Of a stretch of DNA of 64,000 bases, positions 1 through 8,520 are shown piece by piece. The stretch comes from JBBRNH01 sp038230415. Its GTDB lineage: Bacteria > Bacteroidota > Bacteroidia > Cytophagales > Spirosomataceae. The notes beneath the pieces are model-generated. The model was not told the DNA's origin, did no database searches, and saw nothing but the letters and a program-made list of their open reading frames with translations. The stretch lies in contig JBBRNH010000021.1 of NCBI GenBank assembly GCA_038230415.1, forward strand, positions 6,530 to 70,529. Direction: 5' to 3'. A program made the position numbers and the translations under genes. The first letter of the stretch is position 1, and each line of letters starts with the position of its first letter.

Positions 1-1
1 G

Positions 2-1141
2 GCGTTCGACAAGAAATACGACGGCCTGCTCAAACATCCCGGCGTGCAGTTAGAGTCGGCAGAGGCCATTAACCTGCTTTACAATTACAAGTTTTATGAG
101 GCCGACAAGGAGTTTCGGTGGTTGCGGCTACGCTACCCCAAACACCCGATGCCGTATTTTTTGATGGGGCTGGCCGAGTGGTGGAAAATAGTACCCAATA
201 CCGACCTCACCGATTACGACTACCGCTTTGAGGCTCTGATGGATACGACCATCACGCTGGCCGAAAATCTCTACGACGAAAACGAAAGCAAGGTCGAAGC
301 CGCGTTTTTTCTGTCGGCGGCTTACGCCTTCAAAGGGCGGCTGTACTCGGAGCGCAAAAAATGGACGAAGGCGACCTTCGCGGCTAAAAACGCGCTGAAA
401 TATTTCGAGAAGTGCAAAAACAACGGCGATCTTAGCCCCGAACTGCTTTTCGGTGACGGGCTGTATAACTACTACGCGCAGTGGATTCCGGCCAATTATC
501 CGCTGCTGAAACCCGTGCTGCTGTTCTTTCCGAAGGGCGATAAAAATCTCGGAATCAGTCAGTTAGAGAAAACCTCGAACAATGCTTTTTACACCCGCAC
601 CGAGGCCCGGTATTTCCTGCTCCAGATTTACAGCATGGAAAATCAGTATGACAAAGCCTACGATTTAGCCAAATACATGGCCGGGCAATATCCCGATAAC
701 CCCTATTTTGAGCGGTACTTTGCGCGGTCGGCATTTGTGCGGGGCCAACTGCCCGAAGCCGAGCGGATTTGCAAAGATATTTTAGAGAAGATCGGGCAGG
801 GGAAGGCCGGTTACGAAGGCGTAAGCGGACGCTCGGCAACGTACATTCTGGCGTATATCAACCAGTTTTTTTACCACAACAACGCCGTTGCCAAACAATA
901 TTATAACCAGAGTCTGGAGTTTGCCAAACAGACCAACGCCACCAACGCGGGTTATTACTGGTCGTCGCTGCTGAACTTAGGCCGCATTGCTGATACCGAG
1001 AAAGAATATGATCTCGCCCGCGATTACTATCAGCAGGTGATGGATGCCGCCGAGCGCAAGTCGAGCCAATATAAAGAAGCCAAAAAGTTTATCGAAGAGG
1101 GCCGCAAAGCCCGGCGCGACGAACGGCGCAAACGGAACTGA
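2..1141 (+). CDS. TPR-repeat protein, 5' end outside window
   Basis: The reading frame is open from the first bases of the window, so the gene starts upstream. The GTG at 44 is only the first possible start inside the window and is probably not the real one. The visible 380 residues are rich in Tyr, Ala and charged residues and show helix-pair patterns typical of tetratricopeptide repeats, for example the segments around 'YDKAYDLAKYMAGQYP' and 'ARDYYQQVMDAAERKS'. The C-terminus is strongly basic (Lys/Arg-rich). TPR proteins usually act as protein-protein scaffolds. No catalytic motif is visible and the partner is unknown. The methyltransferase gene follows after one base, so the two are probably co-transcribed. 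Confidence 0.8.
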   Translation, partial: AFDKKYDGLLKHPGVQLESAEAINLLYNYKFYEADKEFRWLRLRYPKHPMPYFLMGLAEWWKIVPNTDLTDYDYRFEALMDTTITLAENLYDENESKVEAAFFLSAAYAFKGRLYSERKKWTKATFAAKNALKYFEKCKNNGDLSPELLFGDGLYNYYAQWIPANYPLLKPVLLFFPKGDKNLGISQLEKTSNNAFYTRTEARYFLLQIYSMENQYDKAYDLAKYMAGQYPDNPYFERYFARSAFVRGQLPEAERICKDILEKIGQGKAGYEGVSGRSATYILAYINQFFYHNNAVAKQYYNQSLEFAKQTNATNAGYYWSSLLNLGRIADTEKEYDLARDYYQQVMDAAERKSSQYKEAKKFIEEGRKARRDERRKRN

Positions 1142-1142
1142 C

Positions 1143-1922
1143 GTGATTTCTGCCTACCTCCGCTACGTCTTCCGCGCCCGCAACGAACACGGCCTGCATT
1201 CACCGTTTGTGTTTGATTTATACAGCCGCATTATTCGACCTGACAACGCCAGTCTGCCCGCATTTTGCCCTATTCAAACGCTTCGCGGTGAGTTACTTGC
1301 CAGCAAAACTACTATTCAGGTAACGGACCTGGGGGCGGGGTCAAGGTTAGGCAGCAGCCCCGAACGGCGCGTGGCCGACATCGTGAAAAACGCCGAAAAA
1401 CCAGCCCGGTTCGGGCGGCTACTATACCGGCTCATCCGGCGGTTAGGGGCCAAAACGGTGGTTGAGCTCGGCACATCGCTGGGGCTGACAACGGCGTATT
1501 TAGCTTCCGCTACGCAAGCCCAAGGCGGGCGGGTGGTCTCGTTTGAGGGCTGCCCCGAAACGGCGGCTGTGGCCCGGCAAAATCTCGCCCACCTCGCCGA
1601 AAAAAACGTGGACATCATAGTGGGAAATATTGACGATACCCTGGCTCCGCAAATGGCCGCGCTCGGCCCGGTTGATCTGGTGTTTTTCGATGCCAACCAC
1701 CGCCACCAACCCACCCTGCGCTATTTTGAGACCTGCCTGCCCAACGCCCACAACGACACCTGTTTTGTGTTTGATGATATTCACTGGTCGGCAGAGATGG
1801 AACACGCCTGGGCTGATGTTCAGGCACATCCGGCGGTGACGGTCACGATTGATCTGTTTTGGGTAGGGTTGGTATTTTTCAGAAAAGAGCAACCGAAAGA
1901 GCATTTTGTGCTGCGGTTTTGA
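1143..1922 (+). CDS. class I SAM-dependent methyltransferase
   Basis: A 259-residue protein with a Rossmann-type methyltransferase core. The SAM-binding motif I is 'VVELGTSLGLTTAYLA' near residues 106-121. A later acidic strand 'VDLVFFDANH' and the segment 'DDIHWSAEMEHAW' resemble O-methyltransferases of the catechol/caffeoyl-CoA type, where such Asp residues hold the metal or substrate. I chose the GTG at 1143 because the protein then begins right at the conserved N-terminal region 'ISAYLRYVFRARNEHGLHS' and sits one base after the upstream stop; a longer frame would run back through the TPR gene. The substrate cannot be told from sequence. Confidence 0.8.
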   Translation: MISAYLRYVFRARNEHGLHSPFVFDLYSRIIRPDNASLPAFCPIQTLRGELLASKTTIQVTDLGAGSRLGSSPERRVADIVKNAEKPARFGRLLYRLIRRLGAKTVVELGTSLGLTTAYLASATQAQGGRVVSFEGCPETAAVARQNLAHLAEKNVDIIVGNIDDTLAPQMAALGPVDLVFFDANHRHQPTLRYFETCLPNAHNDTCFVFDDIHWSAEMEHAWADVQAHPAVTVTIDLFWVGLVFFRKEQPKEHFVLRF

Positions 1923-1951
1923 GAGGAGGGAGATAAAGTTTAAAACCTCTC

Positions 1952-4900
1952 TCACTTCGGCAACAACAACCCGACCACCTCTGCCACATTGGTACTGGCA
2001 CTTACGGGCCGCAGCCGGAACGAATACGTGTAGGGCTTGCTGGCCGGAATCAGGTATTCGGGATGCACACGCGGAGACCACGAATCATCACCGCCGAGAC
2101 CCATCTGCGCCATATCAATATTTACAATGGTTATGTTTCCGCGTTCAACTTCCTGGGTATCCGGGTTTTTGGCGCGTAGCAGAGCCGCGTCGGAATAGTC
2201 GCGGGCGTTGATATTGAGCAAGCCCGACACGGTTGCGGTGGCACTGCCGGGCAGCGCGGTGTTGGCAACAATGAGTAGGCCCACCCCCGACGCATCGGTG
2301 AGTTTAGCCCAGCGAACGTCGGTTTTGTTACCGTTTTCCTGCGCCATCAGATACGGAAAATACTGGTCGGCCACTTTGCCCGCATACAGCCCCACGTGGG
2401 CGGCATCTTTGCGGTCGGCGTAGGACTCAAACGGCCCGCGACCGTACCAGCTAAAGTCAATATAGGTCGGGGCGAGTTGCATCTGCATTCCGACGCGGGC
2501 CAAAACGGGCAGATTGCCTTCGGGCGTGAAGGTGCTGTTGACCTGCACATCGCCGGTGCCGAAAACGGTATAATCGGTTTGCACCCGAATTTTTCCGACC
2601 ACGCCCACCACCTCGCTGATGCACCGCACCCGCACCGATTGCCGTTGCGTTGCCAGAATCTCAACCGAAACGGGCCGGGCGCGGGCCGTATCCAATCCCG
2701 ATTTTTGCCATCCAATCCCGTAGGCCGGTACGCCCGATGCCTCGTCGTTATCGGTCGGAACGCGCCATAAACTGGGTTGTAACCCGCGCTGAATCAGGTT
2801 TTTGCCGTTGCTGAAATACTCGCTTAACGTGGCGGTGGCATTGCTGAAGAAAACGGCAAAATCGGTGCCGCGCACGATTACGCCCGTTGGTGTGGGTTGC
2901 GCTTTCAGGGCCGGAATCTTGTTCATGCCCATCACAATCGGCGCGGCCACCGACACCGGAAACTGCCCCGATGCCACTTCATGCCCGGCTTCGGCCCAGG
3001 CAGTGGCCTGTTTGGTTTTCAGGCTTACGTTCAGCAAAAACTCGCTGCCCGCTTCGGCCAAGTAGGGGATTTTGGCCGGTATCGTCAGCACCTGCGTTTG
3101 GCCCGGTTTGGCAACCAGATTAGTCTCGGTTCCCTGCTGCAGCAAGGTGCCGTTTTTCAGTACCTGCCACTCAAGTCGGAAGGGTTCCAGCGTGCTGAAA
3201 TCATACAGATTACGGATGTTTAACTTCACCGTTGAGCCGCCAACGAGGGGTGCGTTCGGCGCGAATTTCACGTACTGATAATTCAGTTTCACCTCATTGA
3301 TTTCGGGTTGCGGAGTCCGGTCGCCATTGACCAGACCATCCCCCGCGTTGGCCCCGTCGAGGTAATCAATGTGGTCGTTAAATTCTTTACCGGCCCGGTT
3401 TTTTACCCGTAGTCCCTGATCTACCCAATCCCAGATAAAGCCGCCCTGCATCCGGGGGTAGCGGTCAATGGCGGCCCAGTAGTCTTTCAGGTTGCCAACG
3501 CTGTTGCCTTTGGCATGGGCATATTCGCAGACAATCAGGGGCCGCGAGGGGTCTTTTTCCATCAGCCGAATCATGCCCGTTACCGATGGGTACATACACG
3601 AAATAATGTCGAAACTACTCAGCGACAGGTTGGGGTCGCCAAAGTCGGCGGTGTTGTACTGGTTGCGGCCTTCATAGTGAATGGGCCGGGTGGAGTCAAT
3701 AAGCCGGATAATATCGGCCATATCGGTAAAATTCTGGCCCATGCCCGATTCATTACCCAGCGACCAGATCACGACAGACGGATGGTTCTTATCGCGCTCA
3801 ACCATGGCCCGGCCCCGCGCCACAAACGCATCGCGCCACTCCGGTTGGGCGCAGAGCAGCACGTTTTTGCTCCACAGTTCGTGACTTTCTACGTTGGCTT
3901 CGTCCATCACATACAGCCCCAATTCGTCGCAGAGGTCATACCAGTCGGTCACGTTGGGGTAATGGCTGGTGCGAACGGCGTTGATGTTGTACTGTTTCAT
4001 GAGTTTGATGTCCTGAATCATGCGTTCCCGATTCACGACGCGCCCGGTGGTTGGTTCAAACTCGTGGCGATTCACGCCCTTAAACGTGATGGCCTTGCCG
4101 TTGAGCAGAATCTGCCCATTGGCACGGCTCATCTCGCGAAAACCGATGCGCTGTTTGGTAGCCTCCAGCACCCGCCCGTCGGCGTTTTGCACTTGCAGCG
4201 TCAGGGTATATAAGTTCGGTGATTCGGCAGTCCAGAGCAACGGGGCCGCAACGGATTTGGTAAGCCGAAGCAGCGCATCCTGCTGTGTACCAACGGCCTG
4301 ACTCGATGGAATGGTTTCGGAGAAGACCTGCTTCTGAGCGGGGTCATACAGCGTGGCCCGCACCGAATAGGCTGGATTCTGGCCGGTCAGGTTGCGGATA
4401 TACGCCTGTATTTTCAGCGTTGCGTCTTTGAATTGATCGTCTAAATCGGTTGTCACAGACAAATCGCGGAGGTGCAGCATGGGCGTGGCATACACAAACA
4501 CATCCCGAAAAATGCCCGATAGCCGCCAGTAATCCTGATCTTCCAGGTAACTGCCGTCTGACCAGTTGATGACCTCGACAGCTAACAGATTCTCCGACCC
4601 GTTGGCCCCTGCCGACGCTAATTTGTCGGTAACATCAAACTCGGCGGGGGTCATGCCGTCTTCGTGGTAGCCCACCATCTGCCCGTTTACATACACGTAA
4701 CAGGCCGATTGTACGCCGGCGAAGTGCAGGAAAACCCGTTGGTCGCGGAAAGTAACGGGCAGGGTAAAGCGCGTTCGGTAGAGGCCAACGGCGTTGGTGT
4801 CGGCGGTAATGCGCGGTGGCGTGGCCGGAAACGGATGCTTGATGTTGGTGAAAATAGGCCGGTCGTACCCGGGGTTGCGTCCGACACCGTTTTCCCGCGC

Positions 4901-5245
4901 CCCAACCACTTGCCAATTCGAGGGTACGGGCAAGTTATCCCAGGTTTGGTCGGCGGTGGCGGGTAAAAAGAAATCCGCAGAAACTAAATTCGGGTGTTTC
5001 ACCCACCGGAATTTCCAGGTGCCGTTCAGCAGTTTGACGTTGGGCGACGTGCGCCAGTCGGTGGCGGTAAGCGCCTGTATTTCAGAGACAAACGGAATCA
5101 GCGTGGCGTGGGGCGTTTCGGTGTTTCGGCTGATGATTTTGGGGTCTTCCCAATCGGGCAGGGTGGCGGGTGTTTGCTGCGCCCAAAGAACCGTTGGCAA
5201 GTGAAGTACGAGCAGGAAGCAAAGAGGAAGTAGTGATTTTTTCAT
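1952..5245 (-). CDS. secreted glycoside hydrolase family 2 beta-galactosidase (LacZ type)
   Basis: A 1097-residue protein with a signal peptide (MKKSLLPLCFLLVLHLP, cleavage near 'LWAQQ'), so it acts in the periplasm or on the cell surface. The domain order is that of long LacZ-type GH2 enzymes: N-terminal jelly roll with 'YWRLSGIFRDVFVYATP', two immunoglobulin-like domains, a TIM barrel, and a C-terminal small-chain domain. The predicted acid/base Glu is in 'WSLGNESGMG' (about residue 499) and the nucleophile Glu in 'IVCEYAHAKGN' (about 574). The family cleaves terminal beta-galactosides. The ATG at 5245 is preferred to the in-frame ATG at 5275 because it gives a clean signal peptide. It is divergent from the secreted esterase gene, which fits polysaccharide breakdown. 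Confidence 0.93.
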   Translation of the reverse strand: MKKSLLPLCFLLVLHLPTVLWAQQTPATLPDWEDPKIISRNTETPHATLIPFVSEIQALTATDWRTSPNVKLLNGTWKFRWVKHPNLVSADFFLPATADQTWDNLPVPSNWQVVGARENGVGRNPGYDRPIFTNIKHPFPATPPRITADTNAVGLYRTRFTLPVTFRDQRVFLHFAGVQSACYVYVNGQMVGYHEDGMTPAEFDVTDKLASAGANGSENLLAVEVINWSDGSYLEDQDYWRLSGIFRDVFVYATPMLHLRDLSVTTDLDDQFKDATLKIQAYIRNLTGQNPAYSVRATLYDPAQKQVFSETIPSSQAVGTQQDALLRLTKSVAAPLLWTAESPNLYTLTLQVQNADGRVLEATKQRIGFREMSRANGQILLNGKAITFKGVNRHEFEPTTGRVVNRERMIQDIKLMKQYNINAVRTSHYPNVTDWYDLCDELGLYVMDEANVESHELWSKNVLLCAQPEWRDAFVARGRAMVERDKNHPSVVIWSLGNESGMGQNFTDMADIIRLIDSTRPIHYEGRNQYNTADFGDPNLSLSSFDIISCMYPSVTGMIRLMEKDPSRPLIVCEYAHAKGNSVGNLKDYWAAIDRYPRMQGGFIWDWVDQGLRVKNRAGKEFNDHIDYLDGANAGDGLVNGDRTPQPEINEVKLNYQYVKFAPNAPLVGGSTVKLNIRNLYDFSTLEPFRLEWQVLKNGTLLQQGTETNLVAKPGQTQVLTIPAKIPYLAEAGSEFLLNVSLKTKQATAWAEAGHEVASGQFPVSVAAPIVMGMNKIPALKAQPTPTGVIVRGTDFAVFFSNATATLSEYFSNGKNLIQRGLQPSLWRVPTDNDEASGVPAYGIGWQKSGLDTARARPVSVEILATQRQSVRVRCISEVVGVVGKIRVQTDYTVFGTGDVQVNSTFTPEGNLPVLARVGMQMQLAPTYIDFSWYGRGPFESYADRKDAAHVGLYAGKVADQYFPYLMAQENGNKTDVRWAKLTDASGVGLLIVANTALPGSATATVSGLLNINARDYSDAALLRAKNPDTQEVERGNITIVNIDMAQMGLGGDDSWSPRVHPEYLIPASKPYTYSFRLRPVSASTNVAEVVGLLLPK

Positions 5246-5388
5246 GAATGGGTTAGTAGGTAATTGACTAATCAAACAACGACCGAATGATACACTCTAT
5301 TTTCAATCGTTCGCCGTACTTTGTCGAAGTTTTATTGGTTTGGGCAGGTTTAGCCCGCAAAATTCACCCTTGAACCCTGTTGTCACGT

Positions 5389-6336
5389 ATGCGCCTTTGT
5401 CAATTTATTGTTATCATTTTAGTCGCTTTAGCCGTTGGTCCAACCGTTGGGCAGTCGCGCCGGAACGCTACTAATTCGGCGGCTAACCGGCCACAAGGCC
5501 CCATTCCGGTGGTGTCTGACCCCAAAGCCCGGCTGTTGGAGAGTTTGCGGCTCAACAGTTCGCTGCTGAATCGGGCCGTGAAGTACTCGGTCTATCTGCC
5601 ACCCGATTATTACACCACCAACCGACGCTACCCGGTGGTGTATCTGTTGCACGGGTATTCTGACGACGAAACGGGCTGGGTACAGTTTGGCGAGGCCGAC
5701 CGCATTGCCGATGAGGGTATTAAATCGGGCGAAATCCCGCCGATGATTATCGTGATGCCCGATGCCGAGGTGACCTGGTATATGAATGATTATCAGGGCA
5801 AAACGCGCTACGAAGATATGTTCATGCAGGAGTTTATCCCGCACATTGACTCCACGCTCCGCACCCGCACCGACCGGGCCTACCGCGCCGTGTCGGGCTT
5901 ATCTATGGGTGGGCATGGGTCGTTGCTATACGCCATGCACCGCCCCGATCTGTTTGGGAGTTGCGCGGCCCTGAGCGCGGCTGTGTTCACCGATGAATCG
6001 GTAGTAAGTATGGACACCACCAACTACAACCGCCGGTTTGCGTTTTTGCTGGGGCCGGGCGCGGGTCAGGAACGGCTCAGTAATCACTGGAAACGCAACA
6101 GCCCCCTGATTTTGGCAAAGTCGGCCCCGGAAGGTGATCTGAAAAAAGTGCGGTGGTGGCTCGATTGTGGCGACGACGATTTTCTGACCAATGCCAACGC
6201 CCTGCTGCACGTTGCCTTCAACGACCGGAAAATCGCCCACGAATACCGCGTCCGCGATGGCGCACACACCTGGACCTACTGGCGAACCGGACTGCCCGAT
6301 GCGTTGAAATTTATCGGGGTTGGGTTCAGACGGTAA
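5389..6336 (+). CDS. secreted alpha/beta-hydrolase, esterase D/feruloyl-esterase-like
   Basis: About 315 residues with an N-terminal signal peptide (CQFIVIILVALAVG, cleavage near 'VGQS'). The core has the 'VVYLLHGYSDDETGW' oxyanion segment, the nucleophile elbow 'GLSMGGHG' (Ser about 172), an Asp in 'DCGDDDF' (about 262) and a His in 'GAHTW' (about 293), which together form a complete Ser-Asp-His triad. This is the putative-esterase family that includes S-formylglutathione hydrolase and xylan/feruloyl esterases. With a signal peptide and a neighbouring secreted beta-galactosidase, a role in removing acyl groups from plant polysaccharide is a reasonable inference. The ATG at 5389 is preferred to a TTG three codons upstream. 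Confidence 0.85.
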   Translation: MRLCQFIVIILVALAVGPTVGQSRRNATNSAANRPQGPIPVVSDPKARLLESLRLNSSLLNRAVKYSVYLPPDYYTTNRRYPVVYLLHGYSDDETGWVQFGEADRIADEGIKSGEIPPMIIVMPDAEVTWYMNDYQGKTRYEDMFMQEFIPHIDSTLRTRTDRAYRAVSGLSMGGHGSLLYAMHRPDLFGSCAALSAAVFTDESVVSMDTTNYNRRFAFLLGPGAGQERLSNHWKRNSPLILAKSAPEGDLKKVRWWLDCGDDDFLTNANALLHVAFNDRKIAHEYRVRDGAHTWTYWRTGLPDALKFIGVGFRR

Positions 6337-6391
6337 ACCACTAATGTTTTTACGAAGAAAATAGGCGGCACAACCCACAAAAAACCTGTTT

Positions 6392-7306
6392 ATGACCCTC
6401 AAACCGATTGACACCGGCTTCTTTAAACTCGACGGTGGGGCCATGTTTGGCGTGGTGCCAAAACCGCTCTGGCAACGCCTGAACCCCGCCGATGAGCAAA
6501 ACCGCTGCACGTGGGCCATGCGCTGTCTGCTGATCGAAACGGTTGATAATCACGGCAAAGACCGGCTTATCTTGGTTGATACCGGCATGGGTAATAAGCA
6601 GGAAACCAAGTTTTTCAACTACTACGACCCCAACCCGAACCCCGCCGACAAACCCGGCGACTTAGTGCTGATTGACTCGATCCGGGCGGCTGGCTACGCC
6701 GAAACCGACATTACCGACGTACTGCTGACGCACCTGCATTTCGACCACGCGGGCGGGGCCGTAATCCGGCAATCCGCCCGCGAAAACGCAGATGGCGGGG
6801 GCCAAACGCTGATGCCGACGTTTGCGAATGCAACCTACTGGGCGCACAGCCAGCACTGGCACTGGGCCACGCACCCCAACCCCCGTGAACGGGCTTCGTT
6901 TCTGACCGAAAACATACTGCCGCTGCACGAAAGCGGCCAACTGAAGTTTGTGGATGAAACCGACATCGGTTTGCCCGATACCTCATTGTTATTCATGGAC
7001 GGCCATACCGAAAAAATGATGCTGCCCAAACTCACCGTAAAAACGGGCGCGGGTCAGCAACGAACCGTACTGTTCTGCGCCGATCTGATTCCGTCGGCCC
7101 ATCACGTGCCATTGCCCTACGTGATGGGCTACGACGTGCGGCCTTTGCTGACAATGGACGAAAAAGCGCGGGTGCTGAGTCAGGCTGCCGACGAGAACTG
7201 GATTCTGGTTTTTCAGCACGACCCCGTTACCGAGGCCGCCGTTGTGGAGCATACGCCCAAGGGTGTCCGAATCCGGGAAAGCGGGCGACTAACCGACTTC
7301 CTGTAA
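6392..7306 (+). CDS. metallo-beta-lactamase-fold hydrolase
   Basis: A 304-residue protein with the zinc-binding motif 'THLHFDHAGG' (His114, His116, Asp118, His119), further His residues in 'WAHSQHWHW' and 'MDGHTEKM', and an Asp in 'FCADLIPSAHH'. This pattern is typical of the dinuclear-zinc MBL superfamily and most like the branch with N-acyl homoserine lactonases and related quinolone- or ester-cleaving enzymes. No signal peptide is seen, so it is likely cytoplasmic. The substrate is undetermined; calling it a quorum-quenching lactonase would be a guess. It lies 55 bases downstream of the esterase gene on the same strand. Confidence 0.85.
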   Translation: MTLKPIDTGFFKLDGGAMFGVVPKPLWQRLNPADEQNRCTWAMRCLLIETVDNHGKDRLILVDTGMGNKQETKFFNYYDPNPNPADKPGDLVLIDSIRAAGYAETDITDVLLTHLHFDHAGGAVIRQSARENADGGGQTLMPTFANATYWAHSQHWHWATHPNPRERASFLTENILPLHESGQLKFVDETDIGLPDTSLLFMDGHTEKMMLPKLTVKTGAGQQRTVLFCADLIPSAHHVPLPYVMGYDVRPLLTMDEKARVLSQAADENWILVFQHDPVTEAAVVEHTPKGVRIRESGRLTDFL

Positions 7307-7390
7307 ACCAAAACCAGTCAGCCGCCGTTACAAGATGGTATGCATGCATACGGTTTTAGGAGTCATTCACCTCATGTTCAGGACTGAGTT

Positions 7391-8164
7391 ATGGAAATTG
7401 GATTGGTATTATCGGGGGGCGGAGCGCGGGGCATTGCCCATTTAGGCGTGTTGAAAGCCCTTCAGGAACAGGGCATTGCGATAAACAGGATTGCCGGTAC
7501 GAGTGCCGGGGCTATTTCGGGCGCGTTGTTTGCCCAGGGATTTTCGCCCGATGAGATTCTCAAACGCATCGAATCACCGACGTTGCTTTGGCACCTGCGT
7601 CCGGCGTTTAAGATGGGCATTTTACGGATTGATGCGGCCATTGATCTGTATCGTAAATATATTCCGCACGACAGTTTCGAGGGCTTGCAGATTCCGTTGC
7701 ACGTTGTGGCCGTTGATCTGAACGGGGGCGAAACCGTTGTTTTCGATTCGGGCGAACTCATCCGGCCCGTACTGGCATCGAGCTGTTTACCGGGGATTTT
7801 CGAGCCGATGACGATCAGGAAAGTCCAGTATATTGACGGGGGCGTACTGAACAATATGCCCGTTGAAGTGATCGAGAATAAAGTTGATTTCATCATCGGT
7901 TCGCACTGCAACCCCATCCACTGGCAAAAGCCCCTTGCCAGTATGCGCGACGTAATTGAGCGGAGTTTGGTACTGGCTGTGCAGAGCAAAACCCGCGAAC
8001 GCTTTGCCAAGTGCAACGTGCTGATCGAACCGGCTGAACTGAGCCGGTTCGATGTGTTTGATGTGCGAAAAGCGCGTGATATTTTCCGCATCGGCTACAA
8101 ACACGCCCACAGCATGGCCGGTCAGATAGACAAGGCTCTGTCGCAGACATTACTGACGGTATAG
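7391..8164 (+). CDS. patatin-like phospholipase (RssA/YlbK type)
   Basis: A 257-residue protein with all patatin motifs: the oxyanion hole 'SGGGARG' (about residues 8-14), the nucleophile elbow 'GTSAG' (Ser38) and the catalytic Asp in 'YIDGG' (Asp149). It has a Ser-Asp dyad and no signal peptide or membrane segment. The short length matches the single-domain bacterial group, not the long outer-membrane PlpD or T9SS-linked forms. The family hydrolyses acyl esters of phospholipids; the true substrate here is unknown. A strong hairpin follows at 8194-8225. Confidence 0.88.
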   Translation: MEIGLVLSGGGARGIAHLGVLKALQEQGIAINRIAGTSAGAISGALFAQGFSPDEILKRIESPTLLWHLRPAFKMGILRIDAAIDLYRKYIPHDSFEGLQIPLHVVAVDLNGGETVVFDSGELIRPVLASSCLPGIFEPMTIRKVQYIDGGVLNNMPVEVIENKVDFIIGSHCNPIHWQKPLASMRDVIERSLVLAVQSKTRERFAKCNVLIEPAELSRFDVFDVRKARDIFRIGYKHAHSMAGQIDKALSQTLLTV

Positions 8165-8193
8165 TATACACTATCTGTGATTACTGTTTACAT

Positions 8194-8225
8194 AACGGGG
8201 CCGCTCTGAAAAGAGCGGCCCCGTT
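8194..8225 (+). terminator. hairpin after the patatin gene
   Basis: A perfect 14-bp stem (8194-8207 with 8212-8225) closed by a GAAA tetraloop lies 29 bases after the patatin stop. The T-run after the stem is poor, so it may be a weak terminator or an RNA-stabilising 3' structure. The rest of 8226-8449 is AT-rich and I see no gene in it. Confidence 0.6.
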
Positions 8226-8449
8226 GTATTGTGGATTACATCATTGACCCACAAAGGCGAAAGCAGAACAATTCCGATAGTACCCGTACACAAAGATTTA
8301 ACACCCTGATAATATAAACTTGATTTTCACCACTGTTTCGCCGGGCCAGCACTAATATTTAAGTATATAGAACTCATAGCTCCAAATATTATTTGGCATA
8401 AACCAAAACGAGCAATACTATATGCCGATTTTAAAATTCAGACAAAAAC

Positions 8450-8480
8450 TTTGTAATGGTTTTCTAACTACATAGTTTTG
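8450..8480 (+). promoter_or_regulatory. Bacteroidota housekeeping promoter of first susC
   Basis: TTTG at 8450-8453 and TAGTTTTG at 8473-8480 are separated by 19 bases, matching the -33 TTTG / -7 TAnnTTTG consensus of Bacteroidota sigma-A. It sits 40 bases before the susC start. An almost identical block precedes the second susC at 13800-13830. Confidence 0.75.
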
Positions 8481-8520
8481 TGGTATCATTCATATTGTCT
8501 TAACCTAAATAAATCGTGTA

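Noticed and set aside
1500..2081. 193-codon minus-strand frame over the methyltransferase gene and the lacZ-type gene end
   Set aside because: It is a shadow frame of GC-rich codons with no known motif, and it overlaps two well supported genes.
6392..7306. Quorum-quenching lactonase call for the MBL-fold protein
   Set aside because: The zinc motif is shared by many MBL enzymes, and nothing in the context supports acyl-homoserine lactones.
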